Source of the DNA: Mayfieldus sp038040285
Lineage (GTDB): Bacteria; Actinomycetota; Thermoleophilia; Solirubrobacterales; 70-9
Assembly: GCA_038040285.1 (NCBI GenBank)
Contig: JBBPIN010000009.1
Coordinates: 8,652 to 72,651, forward strand
DNA: 64,000 bases
Direction of reading: 5' to 3'
Shown: positions 32,094 to 40,203 of the stretch, in pieces
How positions within the stretch are numbered: position 1 is the first letter of the stretch
Layout of the letters: every line of letters starts with the position of its first letter
Translations under genes and position numbers: made by a program
The notes under the pieces: model-generated
Seen by the model: only the letters and a program-made list of their open reading frames with translations
What the model was told of the DNA's origin: nothing
Databases searched by the model: none

Positions 32094-33728
32094 ATGGCTC
32101 ACAAGGAGCTGAAGTACGAGGAAGAGGCGCGTGGCGCGCTTCTGGCCGGCGTCGACGCCGTGGCCAACGCGGTCAAGGTGACGCTCGGCCCGATGGGTCG
32201 CTACGTCGTGCTCGACAAGAAGTTCGGGGCGCCGACAATCACCAACGACGGCGTCACGATCGCGCGCGAGATCGATATCGAGGACGTGTTCGAGAACCAG
32301 GGCGCCCAGTTGGTTCGCGAGGTCGCCACGGCGACCAACGACGTGGCCGGCGACGGCACCACCACGGCCACCCTGCTGGCGCAGACGATCGTGCGCCACG
32401 GTCTCAAGAACGTCGCCGCCGGCGCCAACCCGCTGGCCCTTCGCCGCGGCATCGAGCAGGCCGTCGACAACGTGGTCGAGCACCTGCGCGGAAAGCAGTC
32501 GAAGGAGATCGCTGGCAAGGAGCAGATCGCCCGAGTGGCGGCGATCTCGGCCGGCGACGACGAGATCGGCAACATCATCGCCGACGCGATCGAGAAGGTC
32601 GGCAAGGACGGCGTGGTCAACGTCGAGGAGGGCCAGACCTTCGGCATGGAGCTCGAGTTCACCGAGGGCATGCAGTTCGACAAGGGCTACATCTCGCCCT
32701 ACATGGTCACCGACCAGGAGCGCATGGAGGCGGTGCTCGACGAGCCCTACGTGCTGATCGCCAACCAGAAGATCGGCTCGGTCCGCGACCTGCTGCCGGT
32801 GCTGGAGCAGACGATGCAGGGCGGCAAGCCGCTGGTGATTGTCGCCGAGGACGTCGAGGGCGAGAGCCTCGCGACGCTCGTGGTCAACAAGCTACGCGGC
32901 ACCTTCACCGGCGTCGCGGTCAAGGCCCCGGGCTTCGGCGACCGCCGCAAGCGGATGCTCGAGGACATCGGCATCCTGACCGGCGGCGAGGTGATCACCG
33001 AGGAGATGGGCCTGAAGCTGGAGAACACGCAGCTCAGCCAGCTCGGCAAGGCCCGCCGCGTGGTGGTCTCCAAGGACACCACGACGATCATCGACGGGGG
33101 CGGCGACTCGGAGGACATCAAGGGCCGGATCAAGCAGATCAAGCAGGAGATCGAGAACACCGACTCCGACTTCGATCGCGAGAAGCTCCAGGAGCGTCTC
33201 GCCAAGCTGGCCGGCGGTGTCGCCGTGGTCAAGGTCGGCGCCGCGACCGAGACCGAGATGAAGGAGCGCAAGCATCGCGTCGAGGACGCGCTACAGGCGA
33301 CCCGCGCGGCGCTCGAGGAGGGAATCGTGCCCGGCGGTGGGGTGGCGCTGTTGAACGCCACCGACGCGGTCGGCCTCGACTCCTTCGAGGAACCGGACGA
33401 GCGGACCGGCGCCCTGATCATCCAGCGTTCGCTGGAGGAGCCGGTGCGTCAGATCGCCGAGAACTCCGGGCTGGAGGGCTCGGTGGTGGTCAACAAGGTC
33501 CGCGACCTGAAGCCCGGCGAGGGCCTCAACGCCGAGACCGGCGAGTACGGTGACCTGGTCGCCGACGGCGTCATCGATCCGACCATGGTCACCCGCTCGG
33601 CGCTGCAGAACGCGGCCTCGATCGCCAAGAACATCCTCACCACCGAGGCGATCGTCGCCGAGCCGCCCGAGAAGGAGCCAGCGATGGCCGGCGGTGGCGG
33701 CATGCCCGACATGGGCGGGATGATGTAG
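32094..33728 (+). CDS. groL: chaperonin GroEL
   Basis: A 544-residue 60-kDa chaperonin. It has the ATP-binding DGTTTATLLAQTI region, the apical-domain segment SPYMVTDQERMEAVLDEPYVLI and the hinge and C-terminal EEGIVPGGGVALL. It ends in a Gly/Met tail (GGGGMPDMGGMM) typical of the folding-competent form. It lies 44 nt after groES with AAGGAGG as ribosome-binding site. Cytoplasmic, folds non-native proteins with GroES. A strong hairpin follows. Confidence 0.97.
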   Translation: MAHKELKYEEEARGALLAGVDAVANAVKVTLGPMGRYVVLDKKFGAPTITNDGVTIAREIDIEDVFENQGAQLVREVATATNDVAGDGTTTATLLAQTIVRHGLKNVAAGANPLALRRGIEQAVDNVVEHLRGKQSKEIAGKEQIARVAAISAGDDEIGNIIADAIEKVGKDGVVNVEEGQTFGMELEFTEGMQFDKGYISPYMVTDQERMEAVLDEPYVLIANQKIGSVRDLLPVLEQTMQGGKPLVIVAEDVEGESLATLVVNKLRGTFTGVAVKAPGFGDRRKRMLEDIGILTGGEVITEEMGLKLENTQLSQLGKARRVVVSKDTTTIIDGGGDSEDIKGRIKQIKQEIENTDSDFDREKLQERLAKLAGGVAVVKVGAATETEMKERKHRVEDALQATRAALEEGIVPGGGVALLNATDAVGLDSFEEPDERTGALIIQRSLEEPVRQIAENSGLEGSVVVNKVRDLKPGEGLNAETGEYGDLVADGVIDPTMVTRSALQNAASIAKNILTTEAIVAEPPEKEPAMAGGGGMPDMGGMM

Positions 33729-33770
33729 CCACGTCCGTGGCGTATGCTCGCCCTAACAGGCGAGTGACTT

Positions 33771-33801
33771 CGAGAGGCCCGGAAATCCCCCGGGCCTCTC
33801 G
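33771..33801. terminator. bidirectional hairpin between groL and the convergent gene
   Basis: CGAGAGGCCCGG (33771-33782) pairs perfectly over 12 bp with CCGGGCCTCTCG (33790-33801) around a 7-nt loop, in the 77-nt gap between two convergent genes. No long T tract, as is common in GC-rich actinobacteria. A smaller stem, CTCGCC/GGCGAG, lies just upstream. Confidence 0.75.
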
Positions 33802-33805
33802 CGTT

Positions 33806-34690
33806 CTAGGCGCCACCCAACACATCCCACATCCGCTTCGGCTGCACGCCGAGCCGCTCGGCGTCGGCGGTGCCGCGTTCGCTGACCATCGGCACCTCCA
33901 TCAGCTCGGCCTCCTCCCAGGTTGCGAAGCCAGCCTCGCCGAAGACCTTGCGCAGCGCGATCAGTCCGCTTCGGACAAGCGGCAGCGGGATGTGCAGAAG
34001 CGGCCGCGGCCGCCCGCTCGCCCGGCTGACCAGATCGGAGATCTCGTTGTAGCTGAGCGTCTCTGGACCGGCCAGCTCATAGCGATCGCCCCCACTGCCG
34101 CCCTCCAGGGCGCCGATCACCGAACGCGCGACGTCATGCGCCCAGATCGGCTGGTAGCGCGCCTGCCCCGACCCCGACACCGGCATCACCGGCAGAAAGG
34201 AAAAGCGGCGCAGCAGGGTGATCCAGGGGTCGGAGTGGTCATAGACGATCGACGGCGCGAATACGATCGAGTCCAGCGGCGACGAGGAGACCGCCTGCTC
34301 GGCCAGCGCCTTGGCGCGAAAGAAGCGCGTCCGCTGGGTGCTGCTGGCGTTGAGCGCTGAGAAGAAAACGAACCTCTTGACGCCTAGGCTCTCCGCGGCG
34401 CGCAGCAGCCTCACCGTGGCAAGGCCGTTCAGCTCTTCGATCCGGCGCGGCGGCTGGTCGCGGATCGTCGCCGCCAGGTGGACCACGGTGTCGACGCCGC
34501 GCAACGCCTGGCGCAGCAGGTAGGGGTCGGACAGCTCCGCCAGGTCGCCGAGCGTGATCTGGACGCTGACCCGGCGATCGCCGAGCCTGCGTGGCTCGCG
34601 GACCAGGCAGCGAACCGGCTGTCCAGACTCGAGCAGCATCGGCAGAAGCTGCGAGCCGACCGCGCCTGTGGCGCCGGTCAGCAACAGCAC
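33806..34690 (-). CDS. NAD(P)-binding atypical SDR (NDUFA9-like)
   Basis: A 294-residue Rossmann-fold protein with TGATGAVGSQLLPMLLESG at the very N-terminus, VVHLAATIRD, and FVFFSALNAS replacing the classical serine motif. The downstream region resembles the complex I NDUFA9-like and NmrA-like group (RYQPIWAHDVARSVIGAL, YELAGPETLSYNEI). Such proteins often bind NADPH without a clear catalytic Tyr-Lys pair. Function unknown. Transcribed toward groL and divergent from the ferredoxin gene. Confidence 0.8.
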   Translation of the reverse strand: MLLLTGATGAVGSQLLPMLLESGQPVRCLVREPRRLGDRRVSVQITLGDLAELSDPYLLRQALRGVDTVVHLAATIRDQPPRRIEELNGLATVRLLRAAESLGVKRFVFFSALNASSTQRTRFFRAKALAEQAVSSSPLDSIVFAPSIVYDHSDPWITLLRRFSFLPVMPVSGSGQARYQPIWAHDVARSVIGALEGGSGGDRYELAGPETLSYNEISDLVSRASGRPRPLLHIPLPLVRSGLIALRKVFGEAGFATWEEAELMEVPMVSERGTADAERLGVQPKRMWDVLGGA

Positions 34691-34831
34691 GTCGTGTCCC
34701 CTGTCACCTGCTTGCGCTCCATAGCTCCGCCAACAACCCTAGTCAGTCCCGCTTGGCCCTAAAATGGTGGACTCGTCGGTAGCCGTCCGTGCCAGGCGCC
34801 ACCGAACCCGACCCAGGAGAAGCAACGTCGT

Positions 34832-35098
34832 ATGACCTACGTCATCGCCGAACCCTGCATCGGTACCAAGGACAACTCGTGCGTCGAGGTCTGTCCGGTC
34901 GACTGCATCCATCCGACGCCGGACGAGCCGGACTACGAAGAGAGCGAAATGCTCTACATCGATCCCGACGAGTGCATCGACTGCGACGCATGCGTCGAGG
35001 CCTGCCCGGTGGACGCCTGCTTCGCCGAGGACCAGCTCCCCGACGAGTGGAACAAGTACATCGAGCTCAACGCTGGCTACTACAAGTCAAAGGCGTAA
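34832..35098 (+). CDS. fdxA: 7Fe ferredoxin (3Fe-4S/4Fe-4S)
   Basis: An 88-residue FdxA-type ferredoxin. The first cluster is bound by CIGTKDNSCVEVCPVDC, with the longer loop typical of a [3Fe-4S] site, and the second by CIDCDACVEACPVDAC. The aromatic residues after the clusters (YIELNAGYY) match actinobacterial FdxA. It is an electron carrier, for example to cytochromes P450 or oxidoreductases. ATG 34832 with a GGAGAAG ribosome-binding sequence. A REP-like element follows. Confidence 0.95.
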   Translation: MTYVIAEPCIGTKDNSCVEVCPVDCIHPTPDEPDYEESEMLYIDPDECIDCDACVEACPVDACFAEDQLPDEWNKYIELNAGYYKSKA

Positions 35099-35105
35099 CC
35101 CCATA

Positions 35106-35160
35106 AATTGCGGCGGCTTCGCCGCCTGACACGCCAGGGCCGCGGCGCAACGCCGCGGCC
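35106..35160. repeat. REP-like double-hairpin element, copy 2
   Basis: GGCGGC-TTC-GCCGCC and CCGCGGCG-CAA-CGCCGCGG hairpins separated by TGACACGCCAGGG. The sequence closely matches the reverse complement of copy 1 and copy 3. It lies between the convergent fdxA and mrp stop codons, where it could act as a transcription barrier. Confidence 0.85.
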
Positions 35161-35165
35161 AACAT

Positions 35166-36314
35166 CTATTGAACGACCGGTAGCTCGGTCCCGCTGACCG
35201 GGACCGGCGCCGCCGCAGCGGGCGGCGCCTGCATCACCGGAAGCTCCTGCGGCGTCGAGGCCAAGATTCCGCGGGCGGCGGCGCGGATCGCCTGCGAGGC
35301 CGGCGCATCCGGCTCGCTGATCACCAGCGGCTGACCCGAGTCGGCGTGCTCGCGAAGGGCTTCTGCCAGCGGCACCTTGCCCAGCAGCGGCACGTCCAGC
35401 TCGTCGGCGAGCACCTGGCCGCCGCCCTCGCCGAAGATCGTGAAGCGCTCCCCGCTCGGCGCCGTGAAGCCGGACATGTTCTCGATCACCCCGAGCACCT
35501 CGAGGTCGACCTTGCGCGCCATCTCGGCCGCCCGGCTGGCCACCGACTGGGCGGCGGGCTGAGGGGTCGTGACGATCACGAATTTGGCCTGTGGCAGCAG
35601 CTGCGCGAGGGTCATCGAGACGTCGCCGGTGCCCGGCGGTAGGTCGAGCAGCAGGTACTCGAGCTCGTCCCAGGCGACGTCCTCGAGGAACTGCTGGATC
35701 GCCTTGTGCAGCATCGGGCCGCGCCAGACCACGGCGGCGTTCTCCTCCACGAAGAAGCCGATCGACATCACCTTTACGCCGCTGGGCGCGGTGAGCGGCA
35801 GGATCTTGCGCTCCGGAGAAACCTCGGGCTTGCGGTTGACCCCGAGCATGCGCGGGATCGAGTAACCGTAGACGTCACAGTCGAGCGCTCCCGCGGAGTG
35901 TCCCTCGGCCTGCAGGGCGGCGGCGAGATTGGCGGTCATCGTGGACTTGCCGACCCCACCCTTGCCCGAGGCGACGCAGATCACGTTCTTGACCTGTGCC
36001 AGCGCCCCCTCCGGCAATTTCCCGCGGCCCAGTGTCTGCTGCAGCTGACCCTTCTCGTCGTCGCTCAACACGTCGAAGCCGACCTCGACCGCGCTCACCC
36101 CAGAGAGCGAACTCACCTGCTGGGCGACCGCCTGCTGGAAGTGAGAGCGGATCGGGCAGCCTGGCGTGGTCAGCGAGACCACGACCTCGACCCGCCCGCC
36201 GTCCTTGATCTCGATCGAGCGCACCATGCCGAGCTCGACGATTGAGCGGCGAAGCTCGGGGTCGATCACGGCCCGCAGCTTCTCGGTGATCTGTTCCTGG
36301 GTTGGAGAGGTCAT
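35166..36314 (-). CDS. mrp: Mrp/NBP35-type iron-sulfur carrier ATPase
   Basis: A 382-residue protein. The N-terminal MIP18 (DUF59) domain covers residues 8-85 (VIDPELRRSIVELGMV, LTTPGCPIRSHF). A P-loop NTPase domain has the deviant Walker A GKGGVGKST near residue 118, switch I with GALDCDVYGYS, and LLDLPPGTGD as Walker B. Mrp proteins carry or insert Fe-S clusters. The C-terminus ends in a Pro/Ala-rich tail. The paired cluster cysteines often seen near the end of the family are not obvious here. Confidence 0.9.
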   Translation of the reverse strand: MTSPTQEQITEKLRAVIDPELRRSIVELGMVRSIEIKDGGRVEVVVSLTTPGCPIRSHFQQAVAQQVSSLSGVSAVEVGFDVLSDDEKGQLQQTLGRGKLPEGALAQVKNVICVASGKGGVGKSTMTANLAAALQAEGHSAGALDCDVYGYSIPRMLGVNRKPEVSPERKILPLTAPSGVKVMSIGFFVEENAAVVWRGPMLHKAIQQFLEDVAWDELEYLLLDLPPGTGDVSMTLAQLLPQAKFVIVTTPQPAAQSVASRAAEMARKVDLEVLGVIENMSGFTAPSGERFTIFGEGGGQVLADELDVPLLGKVPLAEALREHADSGQPLVISEPDAPASQAIRAAARGILASTPQELPVMQAPPAAAAPVPVSGTELPVVQ

Positions 36315-36323
36315 ATCGACGCG

Positions 36324-36346
36324 ACGTCCGGGGGCTGCCCGGACGT
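36324..36346. repeat. 9-bp perfect hairpin between the GH26-like gene and mrp
   Basis: ACGTCCGGG (36324-36332) pairs with CCCGGACGT (36338-36346) around a 5-nt loop, 10 nt upstream of the mrp start. It could terminate the upstream gene or form a leader structure for mrp. Confidence 0.5.
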
Positions 36347-36380
36347 GATCTCCAATTGTCGCAGAGGGCTTGCTGGAGCC

Positions 36381-37493
36381 CTAGCCGCCGGTCCCACCTG
36401 TCGGCGGCGCCGGCGGTTCGTTGGGGTCGGTTGGCACGCCGGACGGAGGCGCGGCGGGCGGGAATGGCGCCAGGGCGGGGAAGCGGCTCCGGCGCAGGTT
36501 GCGGGCGATCACGTGAAGGCTCTTCGGGTAGTTCTGGATCCGGTAGGGATTGCTGGTCCCGAAGTCCTGGTAGTAGATGAGCATCTTGGTGCGCTTGTGG
36601 CGGCGCACCCAGGTGAAGATCCTCTTCACGAACTTCGGGTCGTCGCCCGCCGATACGCCCCACTCGGTGAGCGCAAGCGGCTTGCGGCGGTACTTCTTGA
36701 CCTTGTAGAAGCGGGTCAGGGTCTTCCAGACCGGATAGCGCGAGTAGATGTCGGTGCCGACCCAGTCGACGTAGTCGGACCCGGGGTAGTACTTGCCGGG
36801 AAGGTTGCGCTTCGTGGCCGGCGAGCCACCCGGCAGCGGGCTCCAGACCATCGATATCGGAGCCGCGGGCAGCGAGTCCGGCTCGACGCCGTCCTTGGCC
36901 TGGCGATTGAGCGGCGGCAGGTTGATCGCCGCCAGCTTGGCGTTGATCTCGGCCAGCGACCCGCCGCCACGGATCACGATCGCGATCCGCCGGAAGGCCT
37001 GCTTGTACCAGTAGGGCGTGTAGGAATCCCCCCTGCTGGCACCGTCGCAGGTGTAGGCGGACCAGGGGTTAAGGCAGCGGTTCACCTCGCCCAACGGGCG
37101 GATGTAGGCACGGATCTGGCGCGTCGCGAAGCTCGAATTGAGGCGGATCAGGTAGTCGTCGCTGGTCCCCGTGGCGATGCCGAGCGGGGTGATGATCTCG
37201 GCCAGCGTGTTGGGGTCGACGGTCGAGATGTGAAGCATCGGCCGCGCCTGGGCCTCGCCCCAACGGGGGATCGCGTAGTGGAGGCTGTTGCCCCACGGAT
37301 GGAAGGTCTCGATCACCGCCGGGTGCTTGCCGACGCTGTCGGTGAAGGACTGGAAGTCGGTCAGCTGGCCGGTGTCGGTGACGCCGAAGAAGATCTGGCC
37401 GGGGTCAGGTGTCAGCAAGTCGCCCGATGCGCTGGTCGCGGCGCCCAGCGCGAGCGTCGCTGCCGCCGCGGCAAGGCCGAGGCGCAGCCTCAT
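36381..37493 (-). CDS. secreted GH26-like glycoside hydrolase
   Basis: A 370-residue protein with a signal peptide (residues 1-24, LGLAAAAATLALGAATSASG) and a TIM-barrel pattern close to GH26. The probable acid/base Glu lies in IRPLGEVNR (compare RPxHExN of GH26) and the probable nucleophile Glu in LALTEWGVSAG. Aromatic residues around WVGTDIYSRYP would line a sugar site. A Pro-rich tail follows from residue 340. GH26 enzymes cleave mannans or related beta-glycans; activity here is unproven. I chose ATG 37493 because the signal peptide starts there. Divergent from the cyclophilin gene. Confidence 0.7.
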   Translation of the reverse strand: MRLRLGLAAAAATLALGAATSASGDLLTPDPGQIFFGVTDTGQLTDFQSFTDSVGKHPAVIETFHPWGNSLHYAIPRWGEAQARPMLHISTVDPNTLAEIITPLGIATGTSDDYLIRLNSSFATRQIRAYIRPLGEVNRCLNPWSAYTCDGASRGDSYTPYWYKQAFRRIAIVIRGGGSLAEINAKLAAINLPPLNRQAKDGVEPDSLPAAPISMVWSPLPGGSPATKRNLPGKYYPGSDYVDWVGTDIYSRYPVWKTLTRFYKVKKYRRKPLALTEWGVSAGDDPKFVKRIFTWVRRHKRTKMLIYYQDFGTSNPYRIQNYPKSLHVIARNLRRSRFPALAPFPPAAPPSGVPTDPNEPPAPPTGGTGG

Positions 37494-37631
37494 GCGTCGC
37501 GGTGTCGTTTTGCCGCCGGGTACTCCCACAATTAGCCGCAACACGGCGCTGCGCCGACCGTTGCGGAGGCGCGGACGTTAAGGACGGCTGCTCGCCGCAC
37601 TGCAACAAGGCTCCCAGATAGGGTTGGGGCG

Positions 37632-38090
37632 GTGTCCGCGGCGACCCTTCACACCAGCGCCGGGCCGATCGGGGTCGAGCTTTTCGACGCCGACGCACCG
37701 AAGACGGTGGAGAACTTCCGCAAGCTCGCGGGCGACGGCTTCTACGACGGGCTGATCTTCCACCGGGTGATCCCCGACTTCATGATCCAGGGAGGTTGCC
37801 CCGAGGGCACCGGGACCGGCGGCCCGGGCTACACGTTCGAGGACGAGTTCAACCAGCACAAGATCGAGCGTGGGGCGCTGGCGATGGCCAATGCGGGCCC
37901 GAACACCAACGGCTCGCAGTTCTTCATCGTCACCACCGACGCCGCGCCCTGGCTGGACGGCAAGCACACGGTGTTCGGCCGCATCACCGAGGGGATGGGC
38001 GCCGTCGACGCGATCGAGGGGACCGAGACCGACGCCTCCGATCGCCCCGTCGACCCGCAGGTGATCGACCGGGTCGATCTGAGCGACTGA
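37632..38090 (+). CDS. cyclophilin-type peptidyl-prolyl isomerase
   Basis: A 152-residue cyclophilin with all core motifs: VENFRKLAGDGFYDGLIFHRVIPDFMIQGG (catalytic Arg in FHRVI), ALAMANAGPNTNGSQFFIV and WLDGKHTVFGRI. Cytoplasmic, as it has no signal peptide. It accelerates proline isomerisation in protein folding. Starts at GTG 37632. Confidence 0.95.
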   Translation: MSAATLHTSAGPIGVELFDADAPKTVENFRKLAGDGFYDGLIFHRVIPDFMIQGGCPEGTGTGGPGYTFEDEFNQHKIERGALAMANAGPNTNGSQFFIVTTDAAPWLDGKHTVFGRITEGMGAVDAIEGTETDASDRPVDPQVIDRVDLSD

Positions 38091-38113
38091 CGCGACCCCC
38101 GCGGGCAGGACAC

Positions 38114-38371
38114 CTAGCCGCGCTCTCGCACGAAGTACACGGCGACCAGCACGACACCAGCGGCGAGTTCGGCGGTGCCGCCCACCAGCGAGACGTAGTT
38201 GACGATGTCGGTCGCGGTCTGCGACGGGTCCGGCGGCACGTCGAGGCCGGACAGAAGGGTGTCGTAGAGGAAGTTCAGCAGCGACTCCGGTACGCCGGCC
38301 GCGTGGAGCGAGAGCGTGACGACGCCGCCGATGAGCAGCAGCAGGCCGGCGATCAAGAGGCGGCGATTCAA
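38114..38371 (-). CDS. small membrane protein, two transmembrane segments
   Basis: An 85-residue protein I do not recognise. Two hydrophobic helices lie at residues 4-24 (LLIAGLLLLIGGVVTLSLHA) and 61-80 (LVGGTAELAAGVVLVAVYFV), separated by an acidic loop. It starts at ATG 38371, 2 nt from the 3' end of tRNA-Ser on the same strand, so it is probably transcribed downstream of that tRNA. It converges on the cyclophilin gene. Confidence 0.6.
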   Translation of the reverse strand: MNRRLLIAGLLLLIGGVVTLSLHAAGVPESLLNFLYDTLLSGLDVPPDPSQTATDIVNYVSLVGGTAELAAGVVLVAVYFVRERG

Positions 38372-38373
38372 AG

Positions 38374-38462
38374 CGGAGGGGGAGGGATTCGAACCCCCGG
38401 ACCGGGGAGACCCGGTCAGCTGCTTTCAAGGCAGCCGCATTCGACCACTCTGCCACCCCTCC
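38374..38462 (-). tRNA. tRNA-Ser (anticodon UGA)
   Basis: The 89-nt minus-strand sequence folds as a class II tRNA: acceptor GGAGGGG/CCCCTCC, anticodon stem-loop GCTGC-CTTGAAA-GCAGC with anticodon TGA, a long variable arm, T-arm GGGGG-TTCGAAT-CCCTC, and discriminator G. CCA is not encoded. The WxL relic begins 70 nt away. Confidence 0.95.
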
Positions 38463-38532
38463 ATACAGGCGACAGCCAGCCGAGCAAGCCTAGCCGCCGG
38501 CTCCACGGCCAAACGGCGCCACTAACCGGTAG

Positions 38533-38676
38533 GGCCCCTCTAGTACCTACGTCCAGGGGGCTCATGCCTACCAACTACCGGTGTCGAGTTCGCGTCGCCA
38601 TGCGCCGAGAAAGGTCCTGCAGACCAGCGAGGTCTACAGGCTCAACCTGGTCACCTCGCTTAACAGCGGACCCTGA
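38533..38676 (+). pseudogene. truncated WxL-domain C-terminus (relic)
   Basis: A 47-codon frame open after a TAG at 38530 and ending in TGA at 38674. Its last 16 residues, SEVYRLNLVTSLNSGP, closely match the ends of the two WxL proteins downstream (VYRVDLSWSLNSGP and YHLDVIWTLNSGP). The conserved Trp is replaced by Thr. No start, signal peptide or upstream part of the domain is present, so this is the remains of a third WxL gene. Confidence 0.7.
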
Positions 38677-38724
38677 TCCGCCGATAGGAAGGGGAGAATC
38701 GGAGCTTTGCTTCGCCTCACCCCC

Positions 38725-40203
38725 ATGCGACGGTTTTCGCAAATTGCGAGCATCGTGCCGGTCATCGTGGCCGGCACGCTCGCGTGCGCGCCCGGCGCGT
38801 TCGCAGCTGCAGCGCCGCCGATGACGGTCACCGTCTCGTCGGCGTCTGGAGAAACCGGCAACTATTTCCAGGTTCCAGCACAGCCGGGGCAGACCACGTC
38901 GGCCGGCTCGTTGAATCTGCAGAACCAGACCGGTAGGCGGGTCGGGGTAATGCTCGACCCGGTGCGCGGGCTGACCGCGAGCACGCTTGGCTCCGCCTAC
39001 GGATTGCACGGCACAAGGGCCAGCGGCCCTGCGAGCTGGATGGTCCTTGGGCAGCGACGCGTCACGCTTGCGCCACACGGGCGGGCACGGGTCCCGGTCT
39101 CGGTGAATGTGCCGTCCAGCGCGGGCCCGGGCGACTACCTGGCGGGGATCAGCGTCCAGGCGGCGGGAACGGCGAACCAGGTTCAGCTGAAGGGCAACGT
39201 GGCGATCTCCAGCGTGCAGCGCTACGCGGTCGGGCTGGTCACCACCCTGCCCGGCTCGCGGCACCCGTTGATCAAGCTGACCGGTGTCGGCCTTGACCGC
39301 GAGCCAGCCGGAGTGACGTTCTCGATCCACGGGCACAACAGCGGCAACGTAATCCTCCAGAACGTCCACGGCGTCGCCACGGTCAGCGATGGCGACAGCG
39401 TGGTGACGCGGCGCAAATTGGGGCCCGGGACCTTCGTCACGGGGACCTCGATCGCCTATCCGCTCTTGGTTCCCAGCCTGCATCCCAGCCAGGGCACCTC
39501 GTATCGCGTGCAGGCCTTGATGCGGTACCCCGGGGGCGTCGCCCGGATCGACAAGGTCGTGCAGTTCGGTCAGATCGACGCCAAGCGCCAGCAGGACTAC
39601 GGGGGACCGAAGGTGAACAGCGGTGGCGGCGGCAACCACTTGCTCCTGTACCTGCTGATCGCCGCCGCGGTCGCCGGCTGTCTTGCTGCCCTCGAGGTGC
39701 GACGGCGGCGCTCAGGCGAGGGCGCGCTGCGACGCAGGCTCCCGCGCGAGATCGCCCACGCACGGGCGAGCGGCGAGCCACTGAGCGTGATCCTGGTCCC
39801 GGCCGACAACGGCCGCAGCACCCGCGAGCTTGCTTCCGCGGTGCGCGGCTCCCTGCGTTCGCGCGACCAGCTGTTCCGCCTCAAGCATTCAGGGCTGATG
39901 GTCGTCTCGCCGGACACCGCCCCCGAGGCCGGCGAGATGCTGGCGGCGGAGATCCGGCGCCACCTCGCCCGCGGTGAGAATGGCAGCGCGGCGGTGATCC
40001 CGATCACCAGCGCCGCCGAGAGCAGCACGGAGGAGCTTTTGGGGGCGGCTGCGGCTAGCGCCGAAACGGGGACGGCTGGCAACGGCACCGGAAACGGCGC
40101 CAGGCGAGCAGACAGGGCGGAGAGCAGAGCCCAAAGCGAGGTGAAGCACAGTGGCACGGAAGCCCCTGCCGGTAGCCCCGACGGAACGCGGCACCCGGTC
40201 TGA
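38725..40203 (+). CDS. DUF916-like WxL-interacting membrane protein with GGDEF-like tail
   Basis: A 492-residue membrane protein: signal peptide (residues 1-30), then an ectodomain of about 270 residues with the WxL-interacting (DUF916-type) pattern. That pattern includes the NYFQVPAQPGQTTSAGSLNLQNQTGRRV opening, ASWMVLGQRRVTLAPHGR and VPSSAGPGDYLAGISV, plus a second beta-domain. One transmembrane helix (LLLYLLIAAAVAGCLAAL near residue 315) leads to an intracellular domain resembling a degenerate GGDEF (HARASGEPLSVILVP, SRDQLFRLKHSGLMVVS, AGEMLAAEIRRHL). The GGDEF signature is absent, so no cyclase activity is expected. Two WxL genes follow, with a 53-nt overlap into the first, matching the WxL/WxIP gene pairs of Firmicutes. 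Confidence 0.72.
   Translation: MRRFSQIASIVPVIVAGTLACAPGAFAAAAPPMTVTVSSASGETGNYFQVPAQPGQTTSAGSLNLQNQTGRRVGVMLDPVRGLTASTLGSAYGLHGTRASGPASWMVLGQRRVTLAPHGRARVPVSVNVPSSAGPGDYLAGISVQAAGTANQVQLKGNVAISSVQRYAVGLVTTLPGSRHPLIKLTGVGLDREPAGVTFSIHGHNSGNVILQNVHGVATVSDGDSVVTRRKLGPGTFVTGTSIAYPLLVPSLHPSQGTSYRVQALMRYPGGVARIDKVVQFGQIDAKRQQDYGGPKVNSGGGGNHLLLYLLIAAAVAGCLAALEVRRRRSGEGALRRRLPREIAHARASGEPLSVILVPADNGRSTRELASAVRGSLRSRDQLFRLKHSGLMVVSPDTAPEAGEMLAAEIRRHLARGENGSAAVIPITSAAESSTEELLGAAAASAETGTAGNGTGNGARRADRAESRAQSEVKHSGTEAPAGSPDGTRHPV

Noticed and set aside
37796..38824. Plus-strand open frame across cyclophilin, membrane protein and tRNA-Ser
   Set aside because: It is out of frame with cyclophilin, antisense to tRNA-Ser and has no recognisable domain.
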